Below, piece after piece: positions 23,668 through 36,131 of a DNA stretch of 64,000 nucleotides. Both the position numbers and the translations under genes were made by a program. The DNA comes from Carnegiea gigantea. Taxonomy: Eukaryota; Streptophyta; Magnoliopsida; Caryophyllales; Cactaceae. Below the pieces are notes generated by a model. The model did no database searches, was not told the origin of the DNA, and saw only the letters and a list, made by a program, of their open reading frames with translations. How positions within the stretch are numbered: position 1 is the first letter of the stretch; every line of letters starts with the position of its first letter. Location of the stretch: positions 948,001 to 1,012,000 of the forward strand of contig JAKOGI010000027.1 of assembly GCA_029747015.1 (NCBI GenBank), written 5' to 3'.

Positions 23668-25314
23668 GGCCTTGTTCTATTTTGCATTTTTTAGGATTTA
23701 GCTGAGAGCTTAAATCTCCTTATAGCTTCTTACATCTCCTTACAGCTCCTTACATCCTTAACATAATTCTTACATCTTCTTACATCTTTTTACGGATCTG
23801 TTCTATTTCGTGTTTTAGATAGATAGATAGATGTAAGGAGATGTAAGTAGATGTAAAAAGTTGTAAAAAGTTGTAAGGAGCTGTAAGAAGATGTAAGGAG
23901 TTGCAAGGAGATGTAAGGAGTTGCAAGGAGTTATAAGGATGGATGTAAGGAGTTATTGAATTGTTGAAGAATTGTATAGTATAATTTGTTTTACAATGAA
24001 CATTTTGGATGAAAAAAATAATATTAAAATAATATTCTTATTAAAAATAAACAATTAATTAAGTTAATTGCACAATAATAAAATATATTAATCCCCATAA
24101 ATTTGGTGAATAGATTTTTGTCCAAGATTTTTTATATGAACATTAGTTTAATCGAATAAGCAAAGTATAACAAAAAAAAAAACTTTTTTGACAAAATTGA
24201 ATACAACTCTTCAAATAAATTTTTATTTTAAGTAAATAATTTTAAATATAAATAAATGTATGGTCATCTATAATAATATATATTTCATGTCGAAATTCAA
24301 ATATAATTTACGTCGCTATATTATGTTTTTATGTTTATGTAAATGTTGTGTTCATAAGATATTTATGAATTTTATATATTGGTAGTATCATTAAAAAAAT
24401 ATACATATTTCTGTAACTAAAATAAATGAATGTTATAGAAAATCTATGAGATGTAAGAAGATGTATGAAGATGCAAGGAAATGTAAGGAGATGTAAGAAG
24501 ATATAAGGAGATGTAAGGAGATGTAAGAAGATGTAAGGAGTTGTAAGGAGATGTAAGAAACTGTAAGGAGATGTAAGTTTTTAACTAAATCCTAAAAAAA
24601 CACGAAATAGAACAGGACCTACATCTTCTTACATCTCCTTATATCTTCATACATCTTCTTACATCTCATAAATCTTCTATAATATTCATTTATTTTAGTT
24701 ACAGAAATATGTATATTTTTTTAATGATACTACCAATATATAAAATTTATAAATATCTTATGAACACAATATTTACATAAACATAAAAACATAGAATAAC
24801 GACGTAAATTATATTTGAGTTTCGACATGAAATATATATTATTATAGATGACCATACATTTATTTATATTTAAAATTATTTACTTAAAATAGAAATTTAT
24901 TTGAAGAGTTGCATTCATTTTTTCAAAAAATTTGGTTTTTTTTGGTTATACTTTGCTTATTCGATCAAACTAATGTTCATATAAAAAAATCTTAGACGAA
25001 ATTTTATTCACCAAATTTATGAGAATTAATATATTTTATTATTGTGTAATTAACTTAATTAATTGTTTATTTTTAATAAGTATATTATTTTAATATTATT
25101 ATTTTTCATCCAGAACGTTCATTGTAAAACAAATTATACTATACAACTCTTCAACAATCCAACAACTCATTATATTCATTATTATAGCTCCTTATAACTT
25201 CTTATATCTTTTTATAACTTCTTACATCTTCTTATAATTTCTTATAATTTCTTACAACTTCTTACAGCATCTTACACCTATCTATCTATCTAAAACGCAA
25301 AATAGAAAACGCCA
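23668..25314. mobile_element. PIF/Harbinger-like MITE A (outer element, split by MITE B)
   Basis: The left end GGCCTTGTTCTATTTTGC and the inverted right end GGCGTTTTCTATTTTGC match as terminal inverted repeats. TAA stands on both sides (23665-23667 and 25315-25317). Inside the ends are many variants of gatgtaaggag or its complement. The element is interrupted at 23794-24619 by a relative in the opposite orientation. Confidence 0.65.
23794..24619. mobile_element. PIF/Harbinger-like MITE B, inserted into MITE A
   Basis: The ends GGATCTGTTCTATTTCGTG and, inverted, GGTCCTGTTCTATTTCGTG form terminal repeats. TAC flanks both sides (23791-23793 and 24620-24622). The core 23970-24440 is nearly the reverse complement of 24640-25130 in element A. 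The agataga stretch and the aggatttag stretch near the ends are in opposite order to A, which shows that B is inverted relative to A. No coding sequence. Confidence 0.75.
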
Positions 25315-25373
25315 TAAGACGTGTTTGTTTCCTATGTGGGAACTGGTGCATTCTGATAACCAACCCAATAATA

Positions 25374-25479
25374 TCACTCACAGTCACATCCCTGGAGGAA
25401 GCCTGGGCGACAGAGGATCCAGATTGCCCAGAATTGACGAAAATTTCGACGGAAAAACGAAAATTCGTGTCAGGAGGAG
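25374..25479 (+). other. Probable 5' UTR exon of the RNA-binding protein gene
   Basis: A stretch of higher GC content without ATG ends in a strong donor, GGAGGAG followed by gtaagcg at 25480. The position and quality fit a non-coding first exon spliced to the coding exon near 28630. The transcription start is a guess. Confidence 0.4.
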
Positions 25480-28400
25480 GTAAGCGCCCAAACTCTCTGC
25501 ACCATCTTCTTGTAATTGTAGTACATAATTATTCTCTCTTAGTCCAGTAATCTTACTGGAACGAGAAAGACATTTCCCGGGGGGGGGGGGATTCGAAGTG
25601 GGTAGAAATTGGGCTGTGAGTTTGCTATGAGCTGGTTGAGAATTTTTATATTTTGGTGATTGATTGATTTGATTCCGTGTTCATGCCATCCATGGAAGAC
25701 GCCTAATTTAATTTCGCGGCACTTAGGGTTTCGTGATGTATGAAATTTGGCATAAGTTTTAATTAACTGGGTATTGTATCCATATAAAATTTGCATACAT
25801 GTTCGGATTGGAAATTTTTGTACTGCGTTGAGTTCCTTTTGTGCACTTGGTGAATCATTTGGATTCTCAAAGCTGGAGTGGATGATGTTTTATTGCTTTC
25901 ATTAGCGACTCTGACATTTTTGTGGGATGACAGCGGGTGTATGTGTTGGGAGTATGAAGTGCTAAATTCAGCCATGTAATGCAAAATAGTTCCTGATTTT
26001 ATGTTTCCCTATCTTCAACAAGGGGGGAGGAACGAGGATTCACATTCCATAGATATTACATTACAAAAACATCCTAGAAGGCTTATCATTTGGGTTTTGT
26101 CCTAAATGCCGCAGTTCATTCCCCACAATGCATGTACAAACAAAGGCAAATTGTGGTATATCTAGAATTAGTTTAAGTAGAAATGCATATATTAGTTCTG
26201 GACTTCTTCCCATGTCATGAACTGAGAGTGGGGAAGATTTTGGGAATGAGTGGTGTATGCCAACTGCCACAACATAATGGGAAAATGTGGCACTTGGATG
26301 TCATGCCCCAGTGCATGTTCCATGTAGTTGTTTGAAGTGCTCATCTGTACAAACCAACAGACACTTTCGGAATTCGGCCTATGGCGGAATGACCTCATGT
26401 AACCTGTGCTCTTGACAGTTTTTGTTTTAACTGACATGAGCACATCTCTAAAAATTTATACTGGGCTGTTTTGATAAAGAATTGCATGTTCATGGCCTAA
26501 ATCTAATAGTAAAATTTTTTCATGTGTTCAGTGTGCTGCTTGGTTACCTTCAACTGAGACAGGAGAGCCCTTGTAGCACTAGTAATCATAATGGTGTTTC
26601 AATGTAACCCATTTGGGGGCTCTATTACTATTTACTAATGGGGACACCCTTGTGTAGGAGGTCTTTGGAAGGAAGGGGGGAGGATAAGGAGGAAAATATC
26701 CCTTTCCCAATTTTGCTACAGCGTCTTATAGTAGCTTTGTATTTATTGTTGGCCTTTGTGACTTCTATTAATGATTTGAACAAAATTGCAACTAGCATAA
26801 AGATAATTTTAAATCAATGCAAAAGTAAATAATATAAAAACTCATTACTCGCATTTTACAATAATATACAAAAACAGAGATCAAGAATTACTGAAATGTA
26901 GCCAATTAGACTTAAGCAAACCCTCCAAAAAAACCCCAACAAACAAACTATCAAAAACCATATGATGATGATGGGAAGCTACTGTTACTGATGATGGAGA
27001 TGCTGGTGTATCCTATCTATGAAATTAACCCTAGAGATTTGGGAAAGAATATCAGTGGAAGAGAAGGTTTTGTGACTTTTGTTCTTTGATTTACTTGCTA
27101 TAGCTAGAGCCCACATGAAATAGGAAGCCATTAGTTTCTAACTTCATTACAAATGATGACAGAGACTTTTGTTAAGACGTTTTCAACACCCCCCCTCTAT
27201 CAGTTACCCCTCAATAGATGCATCTACGAATAGTACCTGGGCTCCAAATGTGAGTTGCAAACCAACAGTGTTCACCCTGACCAATGATTACATGTTCAGG
27301 TTAGGATTTAGGAATGGGGGCATTTCATTGCATTTGCACCAGTTGGTTTGTGAGTGCCTCCACACCTGATGATTGGGAAAGCTGTCTATAAGTTGAAGAT
27401 AATGCTGTGATCTCGGTGAGATATGCTCAGATATGTTACCAGTGGCACAGGAGCTCATGTTCTCTTGTGATTAAAGGTACGAGATGGTAAACACTGGATT
27501 GCCATCTTCAGACGAGGTACTTAAGAGTTATGTGTTACCAGTCAATATTGAGTCAGGGAATTAAGGATATAATGTTAGCCTCCTAGCACAGCATTATGTG
27601 TGTTATCTTTTTGAGACAGATAATGCCATAGTTATATAGCTCGATTCATAGATGATGACTACATCCACAACATTTCATGACCATCGGTGCTATTGCATTG
27701 CTGTTATCCATGGCAACGGTATCAGAGGACACTGACATGATGTGATGATGGCATAAGGGGAGCTAAGGTTGAGATTGCATCATGAGTTGGTGCTTGTAAG
27801 TGGCAGTGGTTGAATGGTAAAATAGGATATTTGTCTCAGATTTTATCTTTGAATAGAAAACATGGACTTGTTATCTTGAGAAACATTCGTATGACCATTG
27901 TAATATCCTCTTCATGTTGTTCATGGTCTTATGGTCGATGATGTGGATGTTTGCCTTGGCCTTGGGGATGTTTGCAAACCATAGCAATTGGTGACATCTA
28001 GATAGCACTGTAACAGTAGCAGTCTCCTAATAAGGAAATACTCAGATGCCTCATACTTTCTGATTATAGGTTTTGCTGGAACTTAGTATAGGATATTGAT
28101 ACAATAGTAACAATACTCTGTCCTCAACACAAATTCTTTATAATTATTTTGCATCTTAGATGCTATGACTGAGGATAAATGAGTAGTTGAAACTTGGCCA
28201 TCTGTCGAAGGTGGAGCTTTAGCCTTTCTCTTTGTTTCAAATCTGTGCCCCTTTTCTGATAGAGGTCCTGGCCTTGGTTATTCATAGTCTGTAAAATATT
28301 AGTACTTTTTGATATCCAAGCTTTGGACTTTTTTATGCATAAAAAAAGGCCTTCTACCTTTAAGCATGGCTTCATTGTTTTACCAAGATATTTGTTTTCT

Positions 28401-28630
28401 GTGTTGCTCCGGCTCACTAGCATTGTTCTCCCACAGAATTTAGCAAATTTTTTGGCAAGTGCATGGACTTGATGCTAACGGAGTTAGAAAATACAAGTCA
28501 TGGTCTGAGGGCTGAAGCCCTAGTATTTTCTGGCACTGTTTCGAAACTCATTTCTGAAGAACCATGTGTTTTGGGTGCTTCCTTATTATAGTTTTTGTTC
28601 TTTTGTTTGGAACTTCAGTTTGATTAACTT
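25480..28630. other. Long first intron of the RNA-binding protein gene
   Basis: About 3.1 kb of unique-looking sequence between the proposed 5' UTR exon and the first clear coding exon. No transposon with clean ends and no convincing coding exon was found. A missing N-terminal coding exon could lie here. Confidence 0.4.
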
Positions 28631-28726
28631 GTTGTGAACAAGTCACGAAGGCCAGAGGATTTAGCTATCTTGCCATCAGAATACTTGAAGACAAATTCAG
28701 CTGACTCTCCATTAATATACTTCAAG

Positions 28727-31700
28727 ATGTCCCACCATATCCTGCGATCGAATGACTTTCGCAGTCCTTCTATTGATCCAGTGAGAAGAGATGTGAGTGC
28801 CTGCTTTTCAAGTACTGAAGCCATTATGCTTGTATGTATTGCTATTATGGCTCAAGTGGGCTCATGATCTTCCTTGATTTCATTTTAGGTATCACTGGTG
28901 AGCTCTGGGGTTTATGGTCTAGATGATTTATCTGGTTATGGTGTGCGAATTGAGCCTGTTCCACATGGACTAGCAGCAGGAATAAGCACTAGAAGCTACC
29001 CATCTTCCCTTGAGGATCCTATTGTTACAAGTGAAACGCAAGATCTTTGTGCAAGAATCAGTCCGATGCCTGCCATCAATCCAGACCTGCTTTATGAGAG
29101 GCCGCCTTCTCAACGAAGGGTTGATGGGCTCCCTGTGTCACCAGGAGAATCAAACATTCTTTTTGTTGATGGACTTCCAACTGACTGTACCAGGAGAGAA
29201 GTTGGCCGTATCCTTTGCGTTACTCTTCAAAACTGCATATGCTGTTATATTTTCTGTTATTGCCACATCACTAATGAATTGAGGGGAAAACAGTATTTGT
29301 TTGTTGATGAGGACCTGAGGAACTGAGGGGAAAGGAGCAGGAAATTTTCCCCAGGACTATGGGAACTTCAATAATCGTACGTGGAGAAGAATTCGAATGC
29401 CTTATAAATGTCCTGTGGTAGATGAAATTTATCTTCATGGTGGTTGTTGCCTTTACTCTTCATAATATATTTTTATTCTCCTTCTGATAGATCTTGAAAT
29501 GGATAGAGGAGGATTAGTGAGAGACAGAAAAGAAGGGAGAATACAGGTGAGAAGAACAAGAGGAGAGAACCAGCAGAGACAGGAGGGCAGGAGAATTTTA
29601 CTGGTTAATAAACATGTTATAAGTCATCAATTCATCATAAAAGACGTAATAATCCTTGTGTACATGGGATGTCTGTTACCTTTTTTTTTTTTGGGGGGGG
29701 GGGGGGGGAGGGGTTAAAGCCTTTCATCTTTATCCAATATGCATGAGCCTTGTCCAGTCTCAAGTCTCAACTGATGTGTGTCCCTGTCTAAATTAGATTT
29801 GATAGAAATACTTAATATTCTTTTTCAGTAAAACACATGCAAGATCTATTCAGAGCGATTATGATGGAGGATCTTCTCATTTAAGATTATCTTCATGTCT
29901 CGTCTTTGGCGTTTTCTTTCCCTATATAATGTAATTCCTAATCTCCATCAATTTCATTCCCTTGACTTGAGGTTTCTAGATATCTTTCGTCCTTTTATTG
30001 GTTTTAAAGATATCAAGGTTATACACAAGGTTCCAAGACGAGTAAGTGCTAATGCTGAAGTCAATTGCCTTATGCTGCTGCTTCTGCAGCCATTAGATTT
30101 GACCATGTGGTATAAGTATAAGTGAGAGAGGGAATGGCTAGTCTATTTTCTGTCATGTGTGAGAGTGTGTTTGTGTATGTTTGTGGCTATATGCATAGAT
30201 AACCAGAAAGTTGTGGATGCTGTTTGCTCTTGTACACATTGGAGTTTCAAGGGGTCTCATGCTAGGTTGCCCTTCTATTTGTATTTCTTGTTTGTTTTTA
30301 GAAATTTTTCTGATGAAATATTAGCTGATGGTATCTGTGTCACTATTAAAGTCAAGGCTTTTTGTTTTGCCTTTTTTTAAAAAAAAAAAAAACAAGGGAG
30401 AATAATGCAAACAATGTGAGGAGATAGAAGGAACAAAGTAAGCAAATACATCAACTAGGCTGCCCTTCGATTTGTATTTCTTGGTTGCTTTTGGAGATTT
30501 TTCTGCATGCTTGATCTGTTTCAGACTTCCAGAGTCCCTCTTCGTTTTAGTGAGCCTGAAGCCCTTCAATGAAACAATCTCACAATGTGAATGAGTGAGA
30601 AGAGTGAACACGAGAAGGCTGCAAAATACACCTATCTAGGCATAGTGTGTTATGGCAAAAGAAGTGAGATTTATTTACGCATGTTTCTTCATTGCGCTAT
30701 GGCTTTTTAGGTCTGAAGGATGTTGTACTTTGGTCCTCCTGGCTGTTGGTTTGGATCATTTGCTTGTATGGGTTTTGTCAAGGAGAACCAGAAGCTGTCA
30801 GATTATGAGCGCCTAGTCATCTCTTCCTGTATTCGGTTAGAAAGAAACATTTAGTCTTCTACGATAACGATGTACCATCTATTTGTCTTTGGGAACATCT
30901 GGAAAATAATTGTTTTTGCATGGACCAGTGTCCACCAGTGAAACATGTCGGTCTGGTAGTGCAGTTAGAGCTGCAGAAAAAGAAGGGAAGGGGGGTGACT
31001 TAAGTCCAAGAGACTTAAGCAGTGGTGGTCTCCAAGGTTTGAAACTTGGTTCTGGTGGTGGAAGCCATGACCTCACCTATTCAACCAAGTTGATTTGTTT
31101 GTTTTCAAAATTTTTCCTAGTTAATATTTACCTGGTTTTCTTCCTTATCAAAAATAGTCACCTGCTTTTCTTGCATGAATTTCAGAGTGGAGACAAGGCA
31201 ATGGTTCTTTGCTTTGTGGAATTCAATGACTCAAAATGTGCACTTACTGCTATGAATGCACTTCAAGGTTAGTCACATTCATGTTCTTTAATATCTGCTA
31301 AATATTGACAAAATGTTACATATGAATGACCTTTGAACTTCTTGTGCAATGTGCATTGAACATTTCTGAAGTTAACCCCCCCCCCAAAAAAAAAAAATCA
31401 TCGCTACTTTTTGCCTATTGGAGGCCTAATGGTGTACCCAGTACCCAGTATTCTAGTTGTTCAGCTCAGTGGAGAAGATCATGGATCATTTCCCACTGAG
31501 TCGCACAAGAGATCTTGTCTAGTAATACCCATAATGAATAGAACGATGTAGGTTATGAGAAAATGGAGGGGGGGAGGGGAAGATGTTTATTCACCTCAAG
31601 AAAGAACCATGATGCCATTCTGCCAATTGAGATCTTTGGCCTGCTGATTGAGACTGAGGCAGATTCTAGGCTCTGTTTCGCGTCTCTCGTATAATATACT

Positions 31701-32051
31701 GTGTTGGCCTTTGTGCTTCCACCACCACACAAAAGCGAGAAAAGGGGGAGGAGGAGAAGAATATCTAAATAACTTCTCTGTTGTGCCAACTGTGAGGCTG
31801 TCTTGTTTACAGCCTGCTTTTTGAGGCACTTCTCAAGGTGTATTCATTCTTAGTCTTTATTCCATTATTCAATTTCAGTGCATCCATTACATCATTGAGG
31901 TTCATTTTCTATCATTCTAAGCTTTGCAATTTCTGCAGGCTATAAGTTTGATGATAAGAAACCCAATTCCCCCGTACTCAGAATTCATTTTGTACATTTT
32001 CCATTTCGCTTGCCTTCCGAGCATGATGATCAGCGATTGGGGACTAGGTGA
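28727..32051 (+). CDS. RRM RNA-binding protein, NSRA/NSRB-like
   Basis: Exons are 28727-28792, 28889-29207, 29980-30041, 31186-31267 and 31939-32051; all junctions are GT-AG and in phase, 213 residues. One RNA recognition motif spans residues 109-195, with RNP2 ILFVDG (112-117) and RNP1-like AMVLCFVEF (154-162), then the family's C-terminus ending FPFRLPSEHDDQRLGTR. Upstream segments (VYGLDDLSGYGV, SYPSSLEDP) also match this plant family. Arabidopsis NSRA and NSRB are nuclear-speckle proteins that modulate alternative splicing and bind long non-coding RNA; that is family knowledge. The start is uncertain: the frame is open back to 28628, and the words before the ATG (ILPSEYLK, near 28670) look coding. 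Related proteins are longer at the N-terminus, so an upstream exon is probably missing here. The 3' UTR probably runs to about 32400. Confidence 0.82.
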
Positions 32052-32450
32052 TGCAAACTACCATGCCACACGACGGCAAAATCTCATGTTTACCTCTTTT
32101 AGAGACTTTGGCCTGTTGTGAGTGGGTTTAGTGTTGGCTAAGTGTTGATTTAAGTCACGAATTGAGGTGCTTATGTATATGAGATTCCATTTTGTTATTC
32201 AATCAAGGCTCTTTTGTCAACAGATGTGGCTTATCTGTACTTGTTTCTGATGGGTTATGGGTATAAGAATGTACTAGCAAGTGTTGTTTCAATGAACATT
32301 GAGCTGTTTGGTTCCTTGAACATCTTGTGGAATGCTCTCCTCATCATCTTGGCTACCATGCAGGCATTAAAGATTGTTGCCAACAAAGGGGCGTTATTTT
32401 GATTTGATCTTCTATTCGGGTTGGAAACCCCCCCCCCCCAAAAAAAAAGC
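32052..32450 (+). other. Probable 3' UTR of the RNA-binding protein gene
   Basis: Moderately AT-rich sequence directly after the stop, ending near a C12A9 tract at 32428-32448. The polyadenylation site cannot be placed with confidence. Confidence 0.3.
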
Positions 32451-32924
32451 GGCAAAAAAAAACCCCACAAAAAAAGGGGCCTATGTTGAGCAATTGCTTA
32501 TAAATGGTCTTGAATGAAGTGGGATTGGGAGAGATTTCGGTGTATCATATACAGCTTAATGTCTATACTTGACTTTGTTAGTTGGAAAAAAATATAATAT
32601 ATTCATTATTAATCTTAGTGGAGGATTGAATCTCTAAGTCGTTTACAGTAAATTATATGGTGGGAGTCATACTAATAGCTTTTCTCAAATTTATTTGCAA
32701 ATTTACATTGAATAAATTCGAAAGTTTTTCATTGATCTAGTCTTAACTAAGGCAATATAAAGTCATAAATTATATTGTGACAGAGTCCCTAAATTTTCAA
32801 CAATTAAATATGTATATGCTGTGTAATTATTATTATTCTCTTTCGATAGAGTTTACTAAAATAAATTAAAATTTTACAAAGTTTTACCAACTCAGTCATC
32901 TGCTATAGAAATTTATTGTATATA

Positions 32925-33232
32925 GGTCCTGTTCTTTTCGTTGATAAATTCAAATTTACTAATCTCAACTAACTTCACCCTACTTCACGAACTTTAATAA
33001 AAAGATACCAATTTTAATTAACTTTAATTAACTTTAACCCACTTCAACCTATTTTTTATTATTTTAACCAACTTCTACCTATTATATAGAAAAAATTTAA
33101 CTTACTTCAACCAATTTTAACCAACTTCAATCCACTTCAATAAAAAAATATCTACTTTAATTCACTTCTATCAATTTCAATCAATTTTATCCATTTATCA
33201 ACTCATATTTTCTAATTGAAAAAACAGGTGAC
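32925..33232. mobile_element. PIF/Harbinger-like MITE D
   Basis: The left end GGTCCTGTTCTTTTCGTTGA and the inverted right end (gtcacctgttttttcaatt) are similar. The inside is packed with variants of aacttcaacc. It is the same family as element E at 35321, in the opposite orientation. The right limit is approximate. Confidence 0.55.
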
Positions 33233-34308
33233 AACTGTAAGTGACATAAGTAATAATCTGCACTTTTTGACCAAAATCACCTGAAATGGGTGAAATCCCA
33301 TTTAAAAAATGGACATACAGGTGTGAACATAAACCTTTATGTCACTGGCCTTTATATAGAAGTCAAATGCACCGAGTCATTGTCTTGCATAGTAGAAAGA
33401 AAAATGCTACTTTTGAAAAGAGGCTGAGATCTCCAAGAATCAAGCATGGATAAAATCACGTGAGGGGTGGAAAAGCCCGCTTGTCATTTCATCAATCAAA
33501 ATGAAGAAAACAATAAGGCAGATCCCTTTCCTCCATTGTGTCATTGATCCAACACTCAACATGTAATTGCCTGTCCAATTCCACACACCTCCCTCTCCCC
33601 TTTCACACCTACCAAGCTTTTGGTTGTGTTAATGTACTTTCTCCATATCATTGGTATAGTGTATAGTTTTGTCCACCAAAATCTTAATAAATTAAATATG
33701 TTGTATAACAGTGATTGTAGTCTAAAGCTTGTGGATGATTTAACACATAATATTTTAAATGAGGCTAAGTTTTTCTCGAGAGTAGTTTGATGAAAAAGAA
33801 TCAAAATAGTGCAATGAGGTATAGATATAATAGTATAAGAATTCGATGAGACCTTCTTTCTTCTTTGAATTGGACAAATAAAGAAGAGGAACACCTCGTT
33901 AAGTTCTTTATCTTATTTAATTATAATAAGCTTGAGTAGTAAATTATTGTGCTATGAATGTATAAGCCGGTAAAGAGTACGTTCGCTGAGCTACCAAAGA
34001 AGTTATAACCCCTAAGAGGTTAGAGCAATTTTTAATTGAAAATGAATCGCATTGTTGATTGTGTCAAAAAGATACATCCCAATTGTCCTCCTAGAGGAAT
34101 ATATTCTAAAAGATCTTCTTTCAATTACAGGATAACTGGAGGGGTTGTGGGGTTTTTTCTACTAATTGAGACCCTCCCTTCACCACCCCCAAGGGGATGG
34201 TATCCATGGTTTATAGCTGCTTCTCTTACTGTAGGATGCTTACCTAGCTAATGCTTAGATTCAGCTCTAGCAAAACTTTTCTAGTTAACTCCAACATTCC
34301 CTACTTGT

Positions 34309-34608
34309 TTGACTATTGTCGAGCAGTTTTTGGATATCAAACGGACCTTCCCAGAAGGTAATTTTAATGTGGTCAATTTTCCATCTTCTATAATTAGTTT
34401 TGGTACAACACCCACAGCTCTACCTAATTATATTATCCACCCTCTTCAAGAGTATTATTCTTACTTTTGTAATAAAGAATCCATTAAGGATCTCAAAGAA
34501 TATCACTCTCTTTATCCCACGATGACTACCATCTCTTCTATTTTAACGTATCCAAATTTAGAATCTTCTTTACCCACTATTACTTTGTTAATCTTACACA
34601 GGATGTGA
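34309..34608 (+). other. Unidentified 99-codon open frame
   Basis: The composition is less simple than the surroundings, with segments such as [15 protein letters not shown] and [16 protein letters not shown], so it may be a relic of a coding sequence. A second frame at 34036-34251 lies just upstream. I recognise no family and see no splice context. Confidence 0.2.
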
Positions 34609-34741
34609 CGAATTCATTTTTACTGGTTACATTTATACTTCTATAAGTATTTGTAAAAGTTATGAGACATATAATCATTTTGTAAAATAGTAAACCTACA
34701 ACATCATAATTGGCTACAGTAGCTATATCCCATCTTAAACC

Positions 34742-34823
34742 ATTTCTAATCGAAACTAAATAAGAAATTAGGGATTCACCCAATTTCTAATCGAAACTAA
34801 ATAAGAAATTAGGGATTCACCCA
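34742..34823. repeat. Perfect 41-bp tandem duplication
   Basis: Two identical units begin atttctaatcgaaactaaat at 34742 and 34783. No mismatch was seen, so the duplication is probably recent. Confidence 0.9.
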
Positions 34824-35320
34824 AATCAAGAAACTCAATAAAGGATAAAGTATGAAATTAAACTGCTTTTTGTTTTTTGGGTTTTTTTTGGGGGGGGGGG
34901 GGACACTGGGGCAGAAAGCATTACACAAGTCAACAAATGTGATAGAAGAGTAAGTCTTCCTCTTGGTGTGAGCTACACATGAAATCATATCTTAGGAATT
35001 TAGCATCAAATGGTTCAGTATCAGACCACTTCATTCATTCAGTTACCAGCAAACTCCCTGTGTAATTGGAATTCAAGGGCAAGGATTGGATGCCTGTGTT
35101 GTGTGGATGTGAGGTCTATTTCAGAGTACGACACATGACCTGTGACAAGTGTCCAGTGGGTGTTCACATGTTTGCCTCAATCTAAAATGAAATATATATC
35201 ATTTGTCGGCTATCTCAAAAATACTTTGTTGAGATTTACAGATAAACCATCTCCATGTCACCCTGGGGTCTGGGCAATGTCCATAAGCTGGATTATAGTA
35301 CTAAGGCCAGTAAGGCCTAA

Positions 35321-35545
35321 GGGCCTATTCTTTTTGTTTAAGGTTAGTAAAATGATAAAATAGGTTGAGGTAGGTTGAAGTAGATTAAAATTGGGTGAAG
35401 TGGGTTGAAGTTGGTATATTTTTTGAAGTTGGTTAAAACAGTGAGAATAAAATTTTGAAGGAGGTGGATTGAAATTAGTTAAAATTGATTGAAGTTGGTT
35501 GAAGTTGATAAATCAGAAAAGACCAACGAAAAGAACATGTCAAGT
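35321..35545. mobile_element. PIF/Harbinger-like MITE E
   Basis: Starts GGGCCTATTCTTTTTG after TAA (35318-35320). The inverted right end reads GACATGTTCTTTTCGTTGG. The inside is packed with ggttgaagt words, the reverse complement of those in element D. The right edge is uncertain by a few bases. Confidence 0.55.
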
Positions 35546-36020
35546 AACTTCTTTTTTTCCTCTCTTGTTTGTCATTTTTAATTTCGGAGAGTTGGGTCTT
35601 CATTCAACAACAACTTAATTAGTATGATTATACAAACCCAATGAGGAAAACGTTCATTCTCAGACTATGTTGTTATATTTTACAGTAGTCCTAGAATGGA
35701 AATATTATGAATATGAAGGAGGCTTTATAGATCAGTTTTTATCCTATACTTCTAGAAGTATGTACTCCTACAAACCACAGTTATACACACACAGTAAAAT
35801 TTTTATATATGATAAGTACACGTGGGGAAAAAAATGTTACACAAGTACAACATATGCAAAATAGACCCCCTTCGCTAATACTAGGTCAAACAGACGCCAT
35901 CATAAGTAACACATTCCTTATTGGTACTGATGGGTTTTAGATGTTGATGAGTGATGAAATTATAACTAGGAAATATTAAAATATTGAATGTTGATGAAAA
36001 ATACTTATAATAAGTTGAAA

Positions 36021-36131
36021 GAGCACATCCTCAATAAAAGATAACATGACGTAAGAATCACTTTAGTTATGCAAGGCGTGACTGAAGTGATTCTTACATC
36101 ATATTATCTTTTATTAAGGATAATTTAAAGA
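36021..36131. repeat. Near-perfect hairpin, about 40-bp stem
   Basis: The left arm 36031-36066 (tcaataaaag, ataacatgac, gtaagaatca, ctttag) pairs with the right arm 36081-36118 around the loop tatgcaaggcgtg, with about four mismatches. It is a small fold-back: either a short MITE or a precursor-like hairpin. Confidence 0.8.

Larger units (their letters stand above)
33233..35320. other. Intergenic DNA between two related MITEs
   Basis: Contains a 41-bp perfect tandem duplication (34742-34823), a T8G13 tract (34882-34902) and a 99-codon open frame at 34309-34608. No gene could be supported. Confidence 0.4.

Noticed and set aside
23820..24600. CRISPR-like array of gatgtaaggag repeats
   Set aside because: Repeats are degenerate, adjoin without unique spacers, and are subterminal repeats of a MITE in plant nuclear DNA.
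27479..27565. Possible coding exon after ttaaag, reading YEMVNTGLPSSDEVLKSY
   Set aside because: It has an in-frame stop soon after and no donor that joins it in phase to the exon near 28630; the likeness to the family N-terminus is weak.
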